Source: Baylisascaris procyonis
Taxonomy: Eukaryota > Nematoda > Chromadorea > Rhabditida > Ascarididae
Length of the DNA stretch: 64,000 bases
Assembly (NCBI GenBank): GCA_037389465.1
Contig: JAZARR010000153.1
Location: 7,086,501 to 7,150,500 of the forward strand
Direction: 5' to 3'
Of the stretch, positions 50,437-61,750 are shown piece after piece (the stretch's first letter is position 1; every line of letters starts with the position of its first letter). The position numbers and the translations under genes are program-made. The notes beneath the pieces are model-generated. The model made no database searches. It was not told where the DNA came from and saw nothing but the letters and a program-made list of their open reading frames with translations.

Positions 50437-51138
50437 ATGAAATCTTTATTGCTCTTATTTCCCTGCAATGATGTATGCATATATAGATTGTTGCGGTGAC
50501 GCTAACATCATGGCTAAGCCGCTTTCTATTTGATTGCTACATTCAATTATTGACGAGGATTTGCTTTAAAGTAGAGATTTGCAAACGGAGCTAACCTAAC
50601 GAATTCTCAACTGCATTTTGCAGAATTAAAGAAAAAAGAAAGAAACTATGCTAAAGCTCTAGCAATAAATTCTCTTGTGTTTTGTTCATGTTTTCGATAA
50701 ATGTTGCATTGTTAGATTATACAACACTCTAATCTATATTGAGCAGTAGCACTATAACGTATTGTATAGTGATTTAGTTAATGCGCAATAGATATTGCCA
50801 TTATTTTATTGTAAGACTCTTCGATATTATTTCATTCGATGCTTTCAATAACACTTCACTGAAACGCAGCATGAATATGAAATTTTTTCTCGGAAGGATG
50901 TAATCCAACCGAATGCTACTACTCAACAGCTTCAGGTATGCGAAATTCCCACTCTCGTCTAGGATGATCACTCAGTGATGTGTTCCTATCGGTTTCAGTC
51001 TGAACTGTGGGGTTTCCGCGTCGATCCAATTAATCCCGCGGTGTTATTACTGGGGAATTGGTTGGGTATGCGATAGCGGCAGCTAATAAATATTGTTGAC
51101 CTTATTCATTTATAGCTAGTGAAGAAAGCAAGGAAACG
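50437..51138 (+). CDS. Unassigned candidate gene segment, four short phase-consistent exons
   Basis: The exons are 50437-50472 (after TTTCCAG; MKSLLLLFPCND; donor GTATGC), 50870-50935 (after ACGCAG; HEYEIFSRKDVIQPNATTQQ, LQ; donor GTATGC), 50999-51065 (after GGTTTCAG; SELWGFRVDPINPAVLLLGN, WL plus G; donor GTATGC) and 51116-51138 (after TTTATAG; (A)SEESKET; donor GTGTGC). The total is 192 nt in one frame. The two small introns are 63 and 50 bp, a common nematode size. Three donors share GTATGC. If the third exon is not spliced it ends at TAG 51074-51076. If the fourth is not spliced the frame runs to TAG 51400-51402 through a Thr/His-rich low-complexity part. The first exon could instead be a start exon or chance. 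A hydrophobic stretch (INPAVLLLGNWL) may be a membrane or core segment. Family not recognised. Confidence 0.4.
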
Positions 51139-51663
51139 GTGTGCTATCGCGCATGCATACGTCGACCGCCCATCAAAACACACACGCACAGTCATCCATC
51201 CATCCGCACATACATATATGCGTATCGTGAACGTTACTCCTCGCCCCTTTATATTATTGCCTTTATGTGCTTGTGGAGTGATGTCCAATCTGGGATGGCC
51301 TCCACTCTGGTGCGCTCCGCTCCGCTTCACGATGCCATTTGCAATTTTCGCTTCATTATGTACGCGAACGATGAACAAGCGCTTTTGTGCTGTTGTTGTT
51401 AGTTGTTGGCCGTCTGTGATGTTGTTTGTCCGGGTTGCTTTGTGTTGCATTTCCATCAACTAACTGCCGAAACCGCATTTCACTTGAATTTGTGATTCAA
51501 TTGGATGAATAAGAGGAGTGAAGTCTGCAATTATGACAGCATCAATTATCACATCGTGTTCTCATATGGTTGCATGTTGAGCACGGATGGTACGCAAGAG
51601 ACACACATATTTTTATGTGTGCACTTTATATCATGAGCTTTATCAATCACCACCATTTATCAT

Positions 51664-51743
<80 letters not shown>

Positions 51744-52963
51744 TAAGTAGCCTACTGCCATTGTCAACATTCATTTCTAAGCAAAAATACGATGAATTCA
51801 TCGAGAATTTAAGCTGCCTATTAGCTTCTCTATAAATGTACTCTTGATTATTTTTTTCATAGTCCTTGCTCTTTTCATAGTCTTCTTCATAACCATATAA
51901 ATTTTCATGTTTCATAAATATACTTGATCATATCATATGCGATTATTTCATTTACCCTCCCCCTGTATCGCCTTGATAGTCCGTGTGGCTGGGTTGCACT
52001 TTTTGAATGGCTCGTCTGTGTTTTCTCAACAAGATAATTTCCGTTTTCACATATACAAGCAAAAGAAATCCCGATGACAATTCCATCATATTTTGATTGT
52101 GTCAATCGAAGTGTCCACAAATCCGCAAGCAGCACACCCACAAGCGTTGCCGCTTTTTTTTTCATAAATAACTTAGCGTCGCTGTAAGTTCGCCTTATTC
52201 GGTGCTTTCTCCGTATTTATCTCTTCGATAATGATTTGATAATAAATCGTTCTTGCAAGTTTCATTTCTCTGTGCAATACTTTCAACCTTTTCTTGCTGA
52301 TCTATGCAAGCTTCTTTATGATTCAACTTTTAGAAAGAGCCATTTATCGTTTCAACTCCTTCCCTTTTCATTTCTTGCGCTAGGAGTTTATATGAGCTTC
52401 ATTTCAAGCGAGCTCTCTCGATCTGCTCACAACTAATAAAGTTTCTCCATCTCCCTCCCCCTCCCCCGGCTAGTTCTCCACATATTGCACGGTGTTCATC
52501 CAAAGATAAATGTTTTCATCTACATCTATTTAAATGACTATTAGATCTCAGCAAACAATTTAGCGTGTATTTTATTTAGTTATGGGCACCTCCGCAAGTG
52601 TGCAATCGTATAGCGCATTATGACAATGTGTTACTTTATGCATATTTGAGTGTATTTGTTTTCGCTTATCTCATAGTTTCAGTCTAACAATAACTGAAGT
52701 TAGGATTTGTTTTGTGCGCCTCTTTTATTATTTTTTTTTCAATTTAATTCACTGACTCAAAGAAAGTCTTTCTCTAAGCGTGAAAATGACATCAAACAGT
52801 TTAAACGCATCGAAAAATTCGTATATTTTTCACCAGTCTGAATTTTTTTTCATCAATAATTTCTCGAAAAACTATCTTTTGAGGAATATTTTTACGAATC
52901 TTCAAATGGACTGAGAAGTGAATTATATTGTTTTGCATACTGCGTTATTTTTAGGTAATTTAG
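51139..52963. other. Non-coding with low-complexity and microsatellite DNA
   Basis: The GC-richer part at 51139-51460 has overlapping long frames on both strands (114 codons plus, 117 codons minus) built on CACACGCACA and CATCCATC-type sequence. I see no convincing protein. The rest is AT-rich. Confidence 0.4.
51667..51739. repeat. (TA)36 microsatellite
   Basis: Perfect TA run, the fourth long one in the window. Confidence 0.97.
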
Positions 52964-53005
52964 GAAATTGCTTCGTCAGATGAGAAGAGTGCAATTGCAC
53001 AAATC
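52964..53005 (+). CDS. Candidate small exon; product unknown
   Basis: Acceptor GGTAATTTAG, then 14 codons EIASSDEKSAIAQI in phase 0 before a GTGCCA donor-like site. Without splicing the frame stays open to TGA 53219-53221 through a pyrimidine-rich Ser/Pro/Phe stretch, and ends EYRLQIQNASGNMSLMCLCA and onward. The phase would fit the exon ending at 51138, but the linkage is inference only. Confidence 0.22.
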
Positions 53006-54113
53006 GTGCCAACATCATCTTGCACGTCTTTCCCTCCCTCCTTCTCTCCTCCCGCCTCTTTTTTGATCATCACTATTTTTTGGGTTCGGTTTTTCGACAT
53101 TAAGTTATTCCTAAATAACGTTCCAGTGAATACTGAATATCGTCTTCAAATTCAAAACGCCAGCGGCAATATGTCTCTGATGTGCTTATGCGCACTTTTT
53201 CATCAAAAGACAGAGCACTGAAGTAGCGCCATGTGAAATGCTTAACGAGCGATTCTTATGTAGTCGTTTTGCAAGGCGAATCAAGGCAAGCATCCGGCTA
53301 TAGGCATTTTGTGTGATGTTTTTCACTCTTGCTCATGGTTCATCCACTCAACTTTCATTAAATTCCTTGTTAAATTTCATTTTCCATTCAATTATATCAA
53401 ATAAGATACGTCATCGTTTAACTCCTATTTCACTTTAAATTTGCAATATAAGAATTATATTCACATAGATTTGTTTTCCATTACTATTTATTGAATGTGA
53501 CATCTAAATATAATCATCTACCAAAGTGTCGCCCTCATATATTTCCCAAATTGTTTACTTTCGAGGGTTGAAATGCGCTTTATGCAAATTCAAGTGCTAA
53601 AGTTCAATTAATTTTTGTGTCATAAATTGTGTTGTTTTCTTAAGATTTTCGTATTGTGTCTCCTTTATTCTTTCGGATTAGCGTCACTATTTTCATTGTA
53701 GTGAATTAGCAGTTTAATAGCGATTGACGAGCTTTCGATATGACGTCTAAGATCAATGAAAGGGTGGGTGTAAATTGTGATGGCTTCAGAGAACATTTCA
53801 ATGTCTAATTTTCGGCCGTAGTCTGCTTTTTTTTTGTTTGATGAAGAAGGCGGCTGTTGTGTGAAGCACGTTTCGCTATGCACATGACATAAGGCGGCTG
53901 CTACTCGTATATTTATGCGTCTTTGTGACGTTTGCCCTTGCCAGCAATCCGCTACCGAATGCTTCACCACCTAGTCGATGATGCGTTTTCCCAGAGTTGA
54001 CGAAGCAAGCGGTTTATAGTGCGACTTGATGTTGGCTTTAACCTCGATTCGGGTATTCACCTCATACTTACTTTAATCTAAAATTTTGCTAAAGTCTCTT
54101 TTCATTTCAAAAG

Positions 54114-54134
54114 AACTCGTATGATTACTTGACG
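54114..54134 (+). CDS. Candidate 21-nt microexon
   Basis: Acceptor-like TTTTCATTTCAAAAG, then NSYDYLT in phase 0, then a strong GTAAGTG donor. Very short, so supported mainly by the donor and by phase agreement with neighbouring candidates. Confidence 0.15.
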
Positions 54135-54326
54135 GTAAGTGAATTTGGATTAGGCTGTCATGCTTAAAAACACTATGGTCATGGAAATAGCATCGTCGGA
54201 AGCAAAAGCGCTCAGATTCAGAGCTGAATTTCACTGTTTTTTTTCAACCTCTATATGTGCTAATTCGTTCATTTTAATTCCTCGTCCTTCCTCTAAAGAA
54301 TTTTCTTTGTTCTTCTCGGAAAAAAG

Positions 54327-54515
54327 ATGATGGAGAACAGCATCAAGAAGGGTGATACGGTATGCTTTTTTGCGTTTTCGATATTGATACATTGATCGCT
54401 TACGAATCGACTATTCTTGGGGATTTTTTGCAGATAAAATACAATTCAGCTCTAAAATCGATCAGTCTTTCAGGCAGAAAAGGCGCCTACAATTGTCTAC
54501 CAGCATATCCAATGA
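54327..54515 (+). CDS. Two candidate exons forming a C-terminus; product unknown
   Basis: Exon 54327-54359 encodes MMENSIKKGDT before donor ACG|GTATGC. Exon 54474-54515, after ATCAGTCTTTCAG, encodes AEKAPTIVYQHIQ and ends at TGA. The intron is 114 bp with phase 0 on both sides, giving a 24-residue tail (GDTAEKAPTIVYQHIQ at the end). Base composition is richer in GC than the flanks. The acceptor of the first exon (TCTCGGAAAAAAG) is not typical, so the ATG could instead be an initiator or the exon could be longer. It may be the 3' end of the gene seen at 50.4-51.1 kb. Family not recognised. Confidence 0.35.
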
Positions 54516-57500
54516 GTTCCACTGAAAGTTACAGTATTGAATTTACTTACATTGCTATTTATCAAAAATAGCATTGGAACATTTCCAGTTTTAATTGTTG
54601 AGGTGAAAATTATTTCGGTATACATACTGAACTGATTAAATTCTATCGTCAGAATTAGAGATTCTATAATTATCGATTGATCGATTTGCGAGATCAAATT
54701 TAACTAAATGAATTCTTTCGGATCAACGATATTATTTTCTATGGTAATTTCTAAGATACCTAAAGAAGCAGAAGTCTTGCAAATGTTATCATTCATTCAG
54801 TTTCACATTTCATGATTGGTTGAAAGTGGTTGTAAGTAGTGCGTAATTGATGGACAAATTTACATACATATGAAGATTGTGATTGGAATATGTTTTAAGA
54901 TCGAAATATGTAAACTTATTAATATTTTTAAATCGCTTCTTTATTGTTTCGTATGTTTTTGTTTCGGCTTTCTAATTTTGCTTGGCTATTCTTTTGCTGC
55001 TGACCTCATTTCATTGAATATTGTTTTGTTAGATATGAATTTAAGAAATTTTGCAAGTCGCAAGAAAAGGGAGAATTGCTGAGGTTCTCATCAATTTTTT
55101 CTTTTGGGGGGGAAGGGGGAATCATCAACGACCATTGCATTTCTGTTTATGCTTTCGATACTATCATTCTTGAATCAGGATTAGCATTATAAATCGTTGC
55201 GTATCTGCAGACAGGTGGTTGGATGTGGGAGTGTTGCTGCCAGCTGTCAGAGTGGTATTATAAGGTGTGGGTGGAAGCACATCAAATGTTGTTGTGCGCT
55301 GATAGTGTCACCTCGTCCACTCACAATTTCTGTCATTGCCTTCGTATTTATCAGTGGATATTTATCAGTGCTTTTCATCACATTTGATAAACTCTGAAAT
55401 TTGGCTTATCACAACTGATTTTTGATAACATTGGCCAACGATTTAGTATGTGGAATATAAGAAATCGGAGCACTTTGAATTACAGATTATAACCACAGGT
55501 TACATTCGATGATTTATTATCAATCTTATTTTGTCTTTTACTCTGGTCACTTTCGGGGCATTTAAAGATGAAAAGAATGAAAAGGATTGAGGAAGATAAA
55601 AATGCGAATAGTCGATCGAAATGCGGGCATAGTTAATTTCGTTTAGATCTTACTGCTCGAGTATTTTCTAAAGCGGTTACCATTCTCAAATAAATTCTCT
55701 CTTGAATAAGAGCGTTATTTTTTGAAAATATTAGGATGCATATGGAGGCCACAGGAATTAAAGCCTCTCGACTTCTATATGAGCAAAAACGATATTTTAA
55801 TGTTGCTTATTCTTTTTTCCTCCTCATCTCATCTCTACTTGAAACGTTGCATTATGATTTCTTTCCTAGATATTTACATATTGGAGTTCATTTTCATTCT
55901 TTAATTTTTTCGAAATAAAAACAACTCCTGAAGAGAAGAAATTCTCTGTATTGCAATGATCGTTCAGCGCATTACTGATGCAACAAGTTGTCTTTCTATT
56001 ATCAGCTGCTTTCTTATCACTGTTTATAGTATTTGTATAAGATATCAGTCGACTTATGCTATTTGATTTGATCGAGTCGTTCTCGTGGGAATTTCTCATT
56101 TAAGATGGCTGCTGGAACATCGCTTAAGTAAAGCCTTGATTTTCTTACAAAGAGGAAGTAATGCCGCTCGTTCTTTCCTCTCTCTTCTTCGAATTTTTTT
56201 TTTTATTCAATCCATTCGTCTAACCAATTTCCGATGCTATTAAATGATTTCTCCTTTTCCTCCTCTTTGTGCATTTCATCCTGCGGCGTTCACACTTTAT
56301 TATGTCAATACAAACGATGCACATAATTGACTATAGCGCATGCATTCGATCTTTCATTCGTTGTGTTGCAACTAATCAAATTCTGTAATCGTTTCACTAA
56401 TTTCCATTTGTCTTTATTCATTTGACAGATAATTTGCGTTAAACGACAATAAATAAATTCAACACATTTCAATGTCACAAATTTTCCCGTTTAAAGTGAA
56501 TATAAAAACAAAATTTCGATATGTTTCGATTGTCGAAACGCGAAATATAGCTAAAATAGCTTCTAAAGAAATCGCAACAAATTCCCATATTGCACTGCTA
56601 TGCAAAATTTCCATTGCAATATCATTTGCACTAGGAAAGATAGCAGCAACATCATGTAGCATTGTAATACTTTTGTTGATTGAAACTTAACGAAGCTAAT
56701 CTTTGATCCGTTTCTTCGACAATTGCAAGTTTTGTTCGGTTTACAGCGTTCGCATGGTTAGTGGTGTTTCGCTTTGCTAAAGAACGAGAAAATGCACTCA
56801 TAATTCTTTAAAAATTTATTTCTAATAAGTTTCATCGATGAACATATTCGCTTAAAACAGTTTTTATTTTCATCGCTCATGATTTGCCTAGTTGTTTCAT
56901 AAGTATAATTGATAATCGGTTGTCAATATTCAATGCTATCTTGTTTATTTCTAGTCAATAAATTCAATGGTTGAGCATGCGAATGGAAGAATCTTGCATT
57001 TCCACCTTTTCTTTGCATTTTTGCGGCATTCGAATGCCCGATATGCATCGAATAGCACCAACAAACCGTATGCATTAAAATTTACGACGTAGAAAAAAAA
57101 AAACAACTTTTCTGAATAGCTGTAATAATTTTTGTCAATATGAGCGTATATTAGAAGACGGAATTCGCCTTGTTTGCATTTCCAAGCGTCACTTTATGCT
57201 GAGTGTCTCTTTCTATTTTTTTATTTGCTATCACCACACAACTTTTTTCTCGTTCTTCTAAACAAAAATCGTCAATATGCGTTTTTGCTTTAGTCATTTT
57301 TTTTTTTTTTTTTTTTTTTTTTGGAGGAAAGCAATTTCGATCTATTCCGTTTATTGAGTTCATTTTGATTCATTCGTTTCTTTTCTGATCTTATGAAAAA
57401 AGCTGAATTTGTTTTCCATTTCTCATGCAATTTATCTGTAATTTCCTAAATCGAATGCAACTATTTACTCATACTAATATTTCTTTGGAATTGGTATAAT

Positions 57501-57718
57501 TTATTTTCATTGATTATATCTCTTATTTTTCGTTGATTCAAATTTTTTTCGATAAAATTTTAAGCTATTTTATTAAGCCAAACTACTTTTATTAATTTAA
57601 ATCTGTATTATTTATTAAGTTGAGCTGATGTTGCTTTTCAAACTTTTATCTCTTCAGTGTAATAGATTGGTTCAAAAGTAGTTTACGTATCGTTGACACA
57701 TTGTTCTCGTTAACGCAG
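54516..57718. other. Non-coding, AT-rich
   Basis: No supportable gene. It contains a G-rich string near 55106-55119 and a 26-base T run at 57297-57322. The frame at 56472-56690 (72 codons) starts MSQIFPFKVNIKTKFRYVSI but has no motif. Confidence 0.45.
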
Positions 57719-58049
57719 CTGTTCGTAATTCGGCACATTTACTGGTTGAGGTATGTGAAGCTGACAGCACGGGGAAGACGAAGTGATACGGGATTGCCGC
57801 TCAGCGGGGAACTCGACGATTCGAAAGCGTTGAGGTACTCTATCACCGCTGTCGTCGACATCTTTCATTTGAGGCGTCGTTGTTTCGTCCTATGATATCA
57901 ATGAGAGATTCGTCTTCATGTGAACCGTGATCGGTTGGCTAGTCACTTATGCGCTTACGCCTTCAATATATGGTTTCAACGGGGGGTGAGGGCACATTTA
58001 GAGGTAAGGTCATATTTGGAGCATTTCCAAGCGGGTGGTAGCAATGAGT
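57719..58049 (+). pseudogene. GC-richer coding-like island with shifted frames; unassigned
   Basis: After an ACGCAG acceptor, one frame reads (A)VRNSAHLLVEVCEADSTGK, TK, TGA, then YGIAAQRGTRRFESVEVLYH and RCRRHLSFEASLFRPM. A second reads LFVIRHIYWLRYVKLTARGR and continues to a TAG-free stop at about 57894. A third, from about 57909 to TGA 58047-58049, reads EIRLHVNRDRLASHLCAYAF and NIWFQRGVRAHLEVRSYLEH. Alternative short-exon readings exist (57719-57750 with donor GTATGTG; donor GTAAGG near 57998). The GC content contrasts with the flanks. It could be decayed coding sequence from one protein or a transposon. No family recognised. Confidence 0.3.
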
Positions 58050-58066
58050 GATATTGTTTTTGTATT

Positions 58067-58124
58067 TTCTTTCTTTCTTTCTTTCTTTCTCTCTCTCTCT
58101 CTCTCTCTCTCTCACTCACTCATA
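58067..58124. repeat. (TTTC)n(TC)n microsatellite
   Basis: TTTC units grade into a TC dinucleotide run and short TCAC units. Confidence 0.95.
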
Positions 58125-61100
58125 TAACACTTTTGTTTTCAAAAAGAAATAGAAACTTGTTTTGTTAATGTTATTGATAAGGGAACTGAGTGCATTTTAT
58201 CTTGTTCGCTTGCAGCGTCCTTTGCGAGTGTTTTTTTTTTCTTATTCTCCCTGTATAGGCCGACTAAGAAGCAATAAAACATTTCAATAGCACAAAAGTA
58301 TATATCCTTCCTTTCAATTTATCGAAGAATCCGGCACAATAGGGAAAATTTTTGCATCAGTCTATTAGAAGAGATGCAATTTCATATTGGCGAACGATTA
58401 AAACGTTTCGGATGTTGTTGGATGCTTTAAAATATAGCGTATTATCATTAATGATTGCTCGTTGTCTCGTTCATTTCTTATTGAATCCACTACTAAGTAT
58501 TGGCAAAAATTTCACATCTTTGAAGCATTAGAGTTAGCTCATTGTTTGTTATATTCATCGTTAAGGTTAATGCGTTAAGGGCTATTAGTTGTAATTGAAT
58601 GATAGTAGTAACCGTCAACTAGTTCTATATATTGCATTCAGTATTCTCGTCTAGTATTTATTTACAATATTGTTGCTGTAATTTAATATTTTCTGCCTGA
58701 ATTTGCCCACTTGAATGCCATTAGAAATGCATAGATATAGCCGATTCAAATAGACAATTGTTCATTGCTTAACAAATCGATTATCTTTGAAATTTTCATT
58801 GCTTAATTCCTTGAAAAAAAATTGGCCTTTATAATTTCTACGTTAATTGTAATTCATTCGCTTAGCCCAAAAAATAATTTCAATTCTGATTTTTTTTTTT
58901 TTAAATAGCTCTAATAACTGCCATCCATTCAAGTCATAAATCTAGCTAATTAAACCCAAAAGTAAGTAATTTCTTGGAAAGCGGTTTTTAAACGTTTTTC
59001 AAAGAAAAAATTAATAATAAAGCCTAAACAAGTGTGTGTATAAAGTATAAAAGGGTATAAATTGAAGTCAATTTCTGCTAAATGTTATTCACTAGTGGAA
59101 ATTTCAACGGGAATTCCTATCATTATTTATTTGAGGCATTTGTTTGAAGTATGTCACTCTTTTATGAGTTGAGAGGAAACCTGACAATATAGTTGGTAGG
59201 TTTCTGCTTCAATTTCCGCTTTCTTTGCCTTATATCATTAGTGAACAGGAGAGAAAGAGAGAAAGAGGGAGAGAGAGAGAGAGATGAAGCAAAGAGCTAT
59301 TGTCGTTGATCAAAGAGCAACTATAGCTGACGCCCGTTGGGGGTGTTTGCTTCTCATCGCTTCTAAAAGTGTTCCAAACAATGTTCATTGCTTGCTAGTG
59401 ACGTACACTCGTTCACTAAGCAAAAGCATCAATTTGTTTACCATAGTGTACTTACTTGTACTCTTATAAAAGTGTTTCTATATCAACGATCAATGCTCAA
59501 CTTTGTCTTTAGTGAATAGCAACGGCCCTTCCGGCAATGATATTCAAACATTTCTTTGTTCACTCAATCCATTTTGTATTAATCTTAGTTACTCTATTCA
59601 TTTTCTAAATCAAATAAATTTACCGCAATAAACGATTCATCTTAGTTATCGCCAATGCAATCTGTTTTTATCCTCACCTCTCTTACCGCTGTCATTTATT
59701 TAAGAGAAAATCGACTGTCACTTTTTGCTCAAATTGAATTTTTTTTTCTACCTTTATTTTATGTTCTATAGCTATTTTACTAAGGGTTACTTCTCTTTCA
59801 ACATCCTTTTTTCTATATATTTATTTCTCTATAAGCGAAACAATTTGTTGCATTATTTTTCTTTATCGTTAATTCATTTCAAAAATCTAATATAAAAATA
59901 TAATATTGACATGTTTTTCATGAAGAAATAGTAGAGCGTAATGAACGGTTGTATGTTGAAGTGGCGTAACGCGCAACCTCTTGGGTGCGTAGAACCAGCT
60001 GTTCGTTCACTCGGTGTGACTTAACCTACCGCCCCTTTTGCCTTAGCATTTAGGAAGCAGAAACCGATTCGCTTTTGCCTTCGATTCGGTGAGTGCATGA
60101 GGTATGTCACCTCCCATTTTCTCCCACTCACCGATATCGTATGTGATCCAAATTGACCAAAAGTAAAGTAACAGTTTTTCCTCATTTTCCGATTTCTTCA
60201 TGTCGATGTCCATCGTTTCAATATATGCCAATAAATGCGCTATCTTTTTTGTTTTCTTAATACTGTTTATATCATATGCGCATTGCTATCGCTTTTTCTG
60301 TTGTTCACTTTCCCTTTATCAGTAGTGAATTCCATAATGTGCTTTAGAAAGACAATAGAATTTATTATTTCTGAATACAAAATAACTCAAATATTCTCGC
60401 AAACGATATGAAAGCACGCATATGTTGATTCAAAGAACAAAAATCAACCTATTTTTTGATGTAGTTCAAGTTGGTTTTTGAAGTTCTATGGTTTTTTTCA
60501 AACAATTCGAATCTTAACGGCATAGCCTTGCGGAGAAGTGTAATGTCTATCTATGCAAGCAGCCTATTGGCGAATAATGCAAAAAGAGATGGCACGATTT
60601 GCGCTTTCTAGTTCTGCTAACCCAACCAGCGATTTGCATTATTTGTCAACAAGGAATAAATGCTGTGCAATATTGTATTCATACTTCAACTAATCGAATC
60701 ACTATTGCAACTCAACTAAAAGAGATTCGTTTTTTTGCCTGATAATAGATTACAAAATGTATGCAAATTTTCTTGGCATTTTCAAGTCAGTATAATTATT
60801 TTCGAAAATAGTGGATTAGCTTCGTTGTGAGTATAAACAATCACTCAACAGCACATCCTTATCGTTCCAGCAAATTTCTTAATGTTCGCCAATTGCAGTG
60901 ATTTTCGAGATGGATCTCGACAAAACAGACACTTACATATATACGCGCAGACATGCTCTTACTAAAGCTTGAAATGTTTAAATTGGCAAGAAGATAGCGG
61001 CAGTTGAGAAGTGATTGACTAAATCAGCTAGAACGATGTGAAATCATGTTTTGCATTTCCTTAGGCGTTTCCGTCACAATAATGCTCATCATTATTGTCA

Positions 61101-61691
61101 TCCTTAATTATATAATTTGTAAATTTGCTTTCTAAAAGCGCATTATGAAAACACCGGGCCCACATCGCTTGATTTGCATACATCTGTTTCTCTGTCTGTA
61201 CGATTGCTTGCGTTCAGGAGCCACTAAATCGAGTGGTGAGCTTTGATGGCTATTAATTACACGACAAGACGAGCTTTTTTGTTACATTCAAATGCGGCAA
61301 AAAATTAGATGCGGAAAAATTTGATGCGTTTTAAGCCGATCGCTTTTTTATTTTATATTGATTGAATCGTAAAAATGCGATTTCTTAATCGCTATATGCG
61401 CGCATCGAAAATCTTGTTGTAAAAAAGATTTAAGATGATTATTTTATATCGAATGTCTACTAATTGTTGATAATTTTTAAGCTTACGATCTTTATTTTTC
61501 CGTTATTTGTTGGTGACTTTTTTCGAGTTAGCATCATGTTGCTTCGCTTATATGGGAGTATCAGACTTAAACTTAAAAAATTAATAAAACTACCTCTTCA
61601 TCGGTTTTCTCTTCGGCTAAGCAGAAATCCATTGCAAAGTATTAATTTCTGTATTCTAAAGTTATCGTTTTTTCTCTTATAAACGTTTCAG
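58125..61691. other. Non-coding, AT-rich
   Basis: No supportable gene. A (GA)n purine tract lies at 59249-59284. The frame downstream of it (59284-59469) is probably chance. Confidence 0.45.
59249..59284. repeat. (GA)n purine tract
   Basis: GAGAAAGAGAGAAAGAGG-type sequence ending in a perfect GA run. Confidence 0.93.
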
Positions 61692-61750
61692 ATTCAGGCG
61701 AAAATGGTATAATTGATAATGAAGGTGATACAGATGAGAGGTTATTATAA
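61692..61750 (+). CDS. Candidate acidic terminal exon; product unknown
   Basis: Acceptor ATAAACGTTTCAG, then (phase needing one prior base) DSGENGIIDNEGDTDERLL and TAA at 61748-61750. The acidic composition with a terminal di-leucine and the good acceptor are suggestive. The length is too short to be sure. It may be an alternative last exon of the gene suspected upstream. Confidence 0.3.

Noticed and set aside
51106..51463. Long frames on both strands (114 and 117 codons)
   Set aside because: They overlap on low-complexity CACA/CATC sequence with Cys- and His-rich composition. Only the first 23 bases are kept as a possible exon.
57151..57388. Lys- or Phe-run frames around a T26 tract
   Set aside because: Homopolymer artefact.
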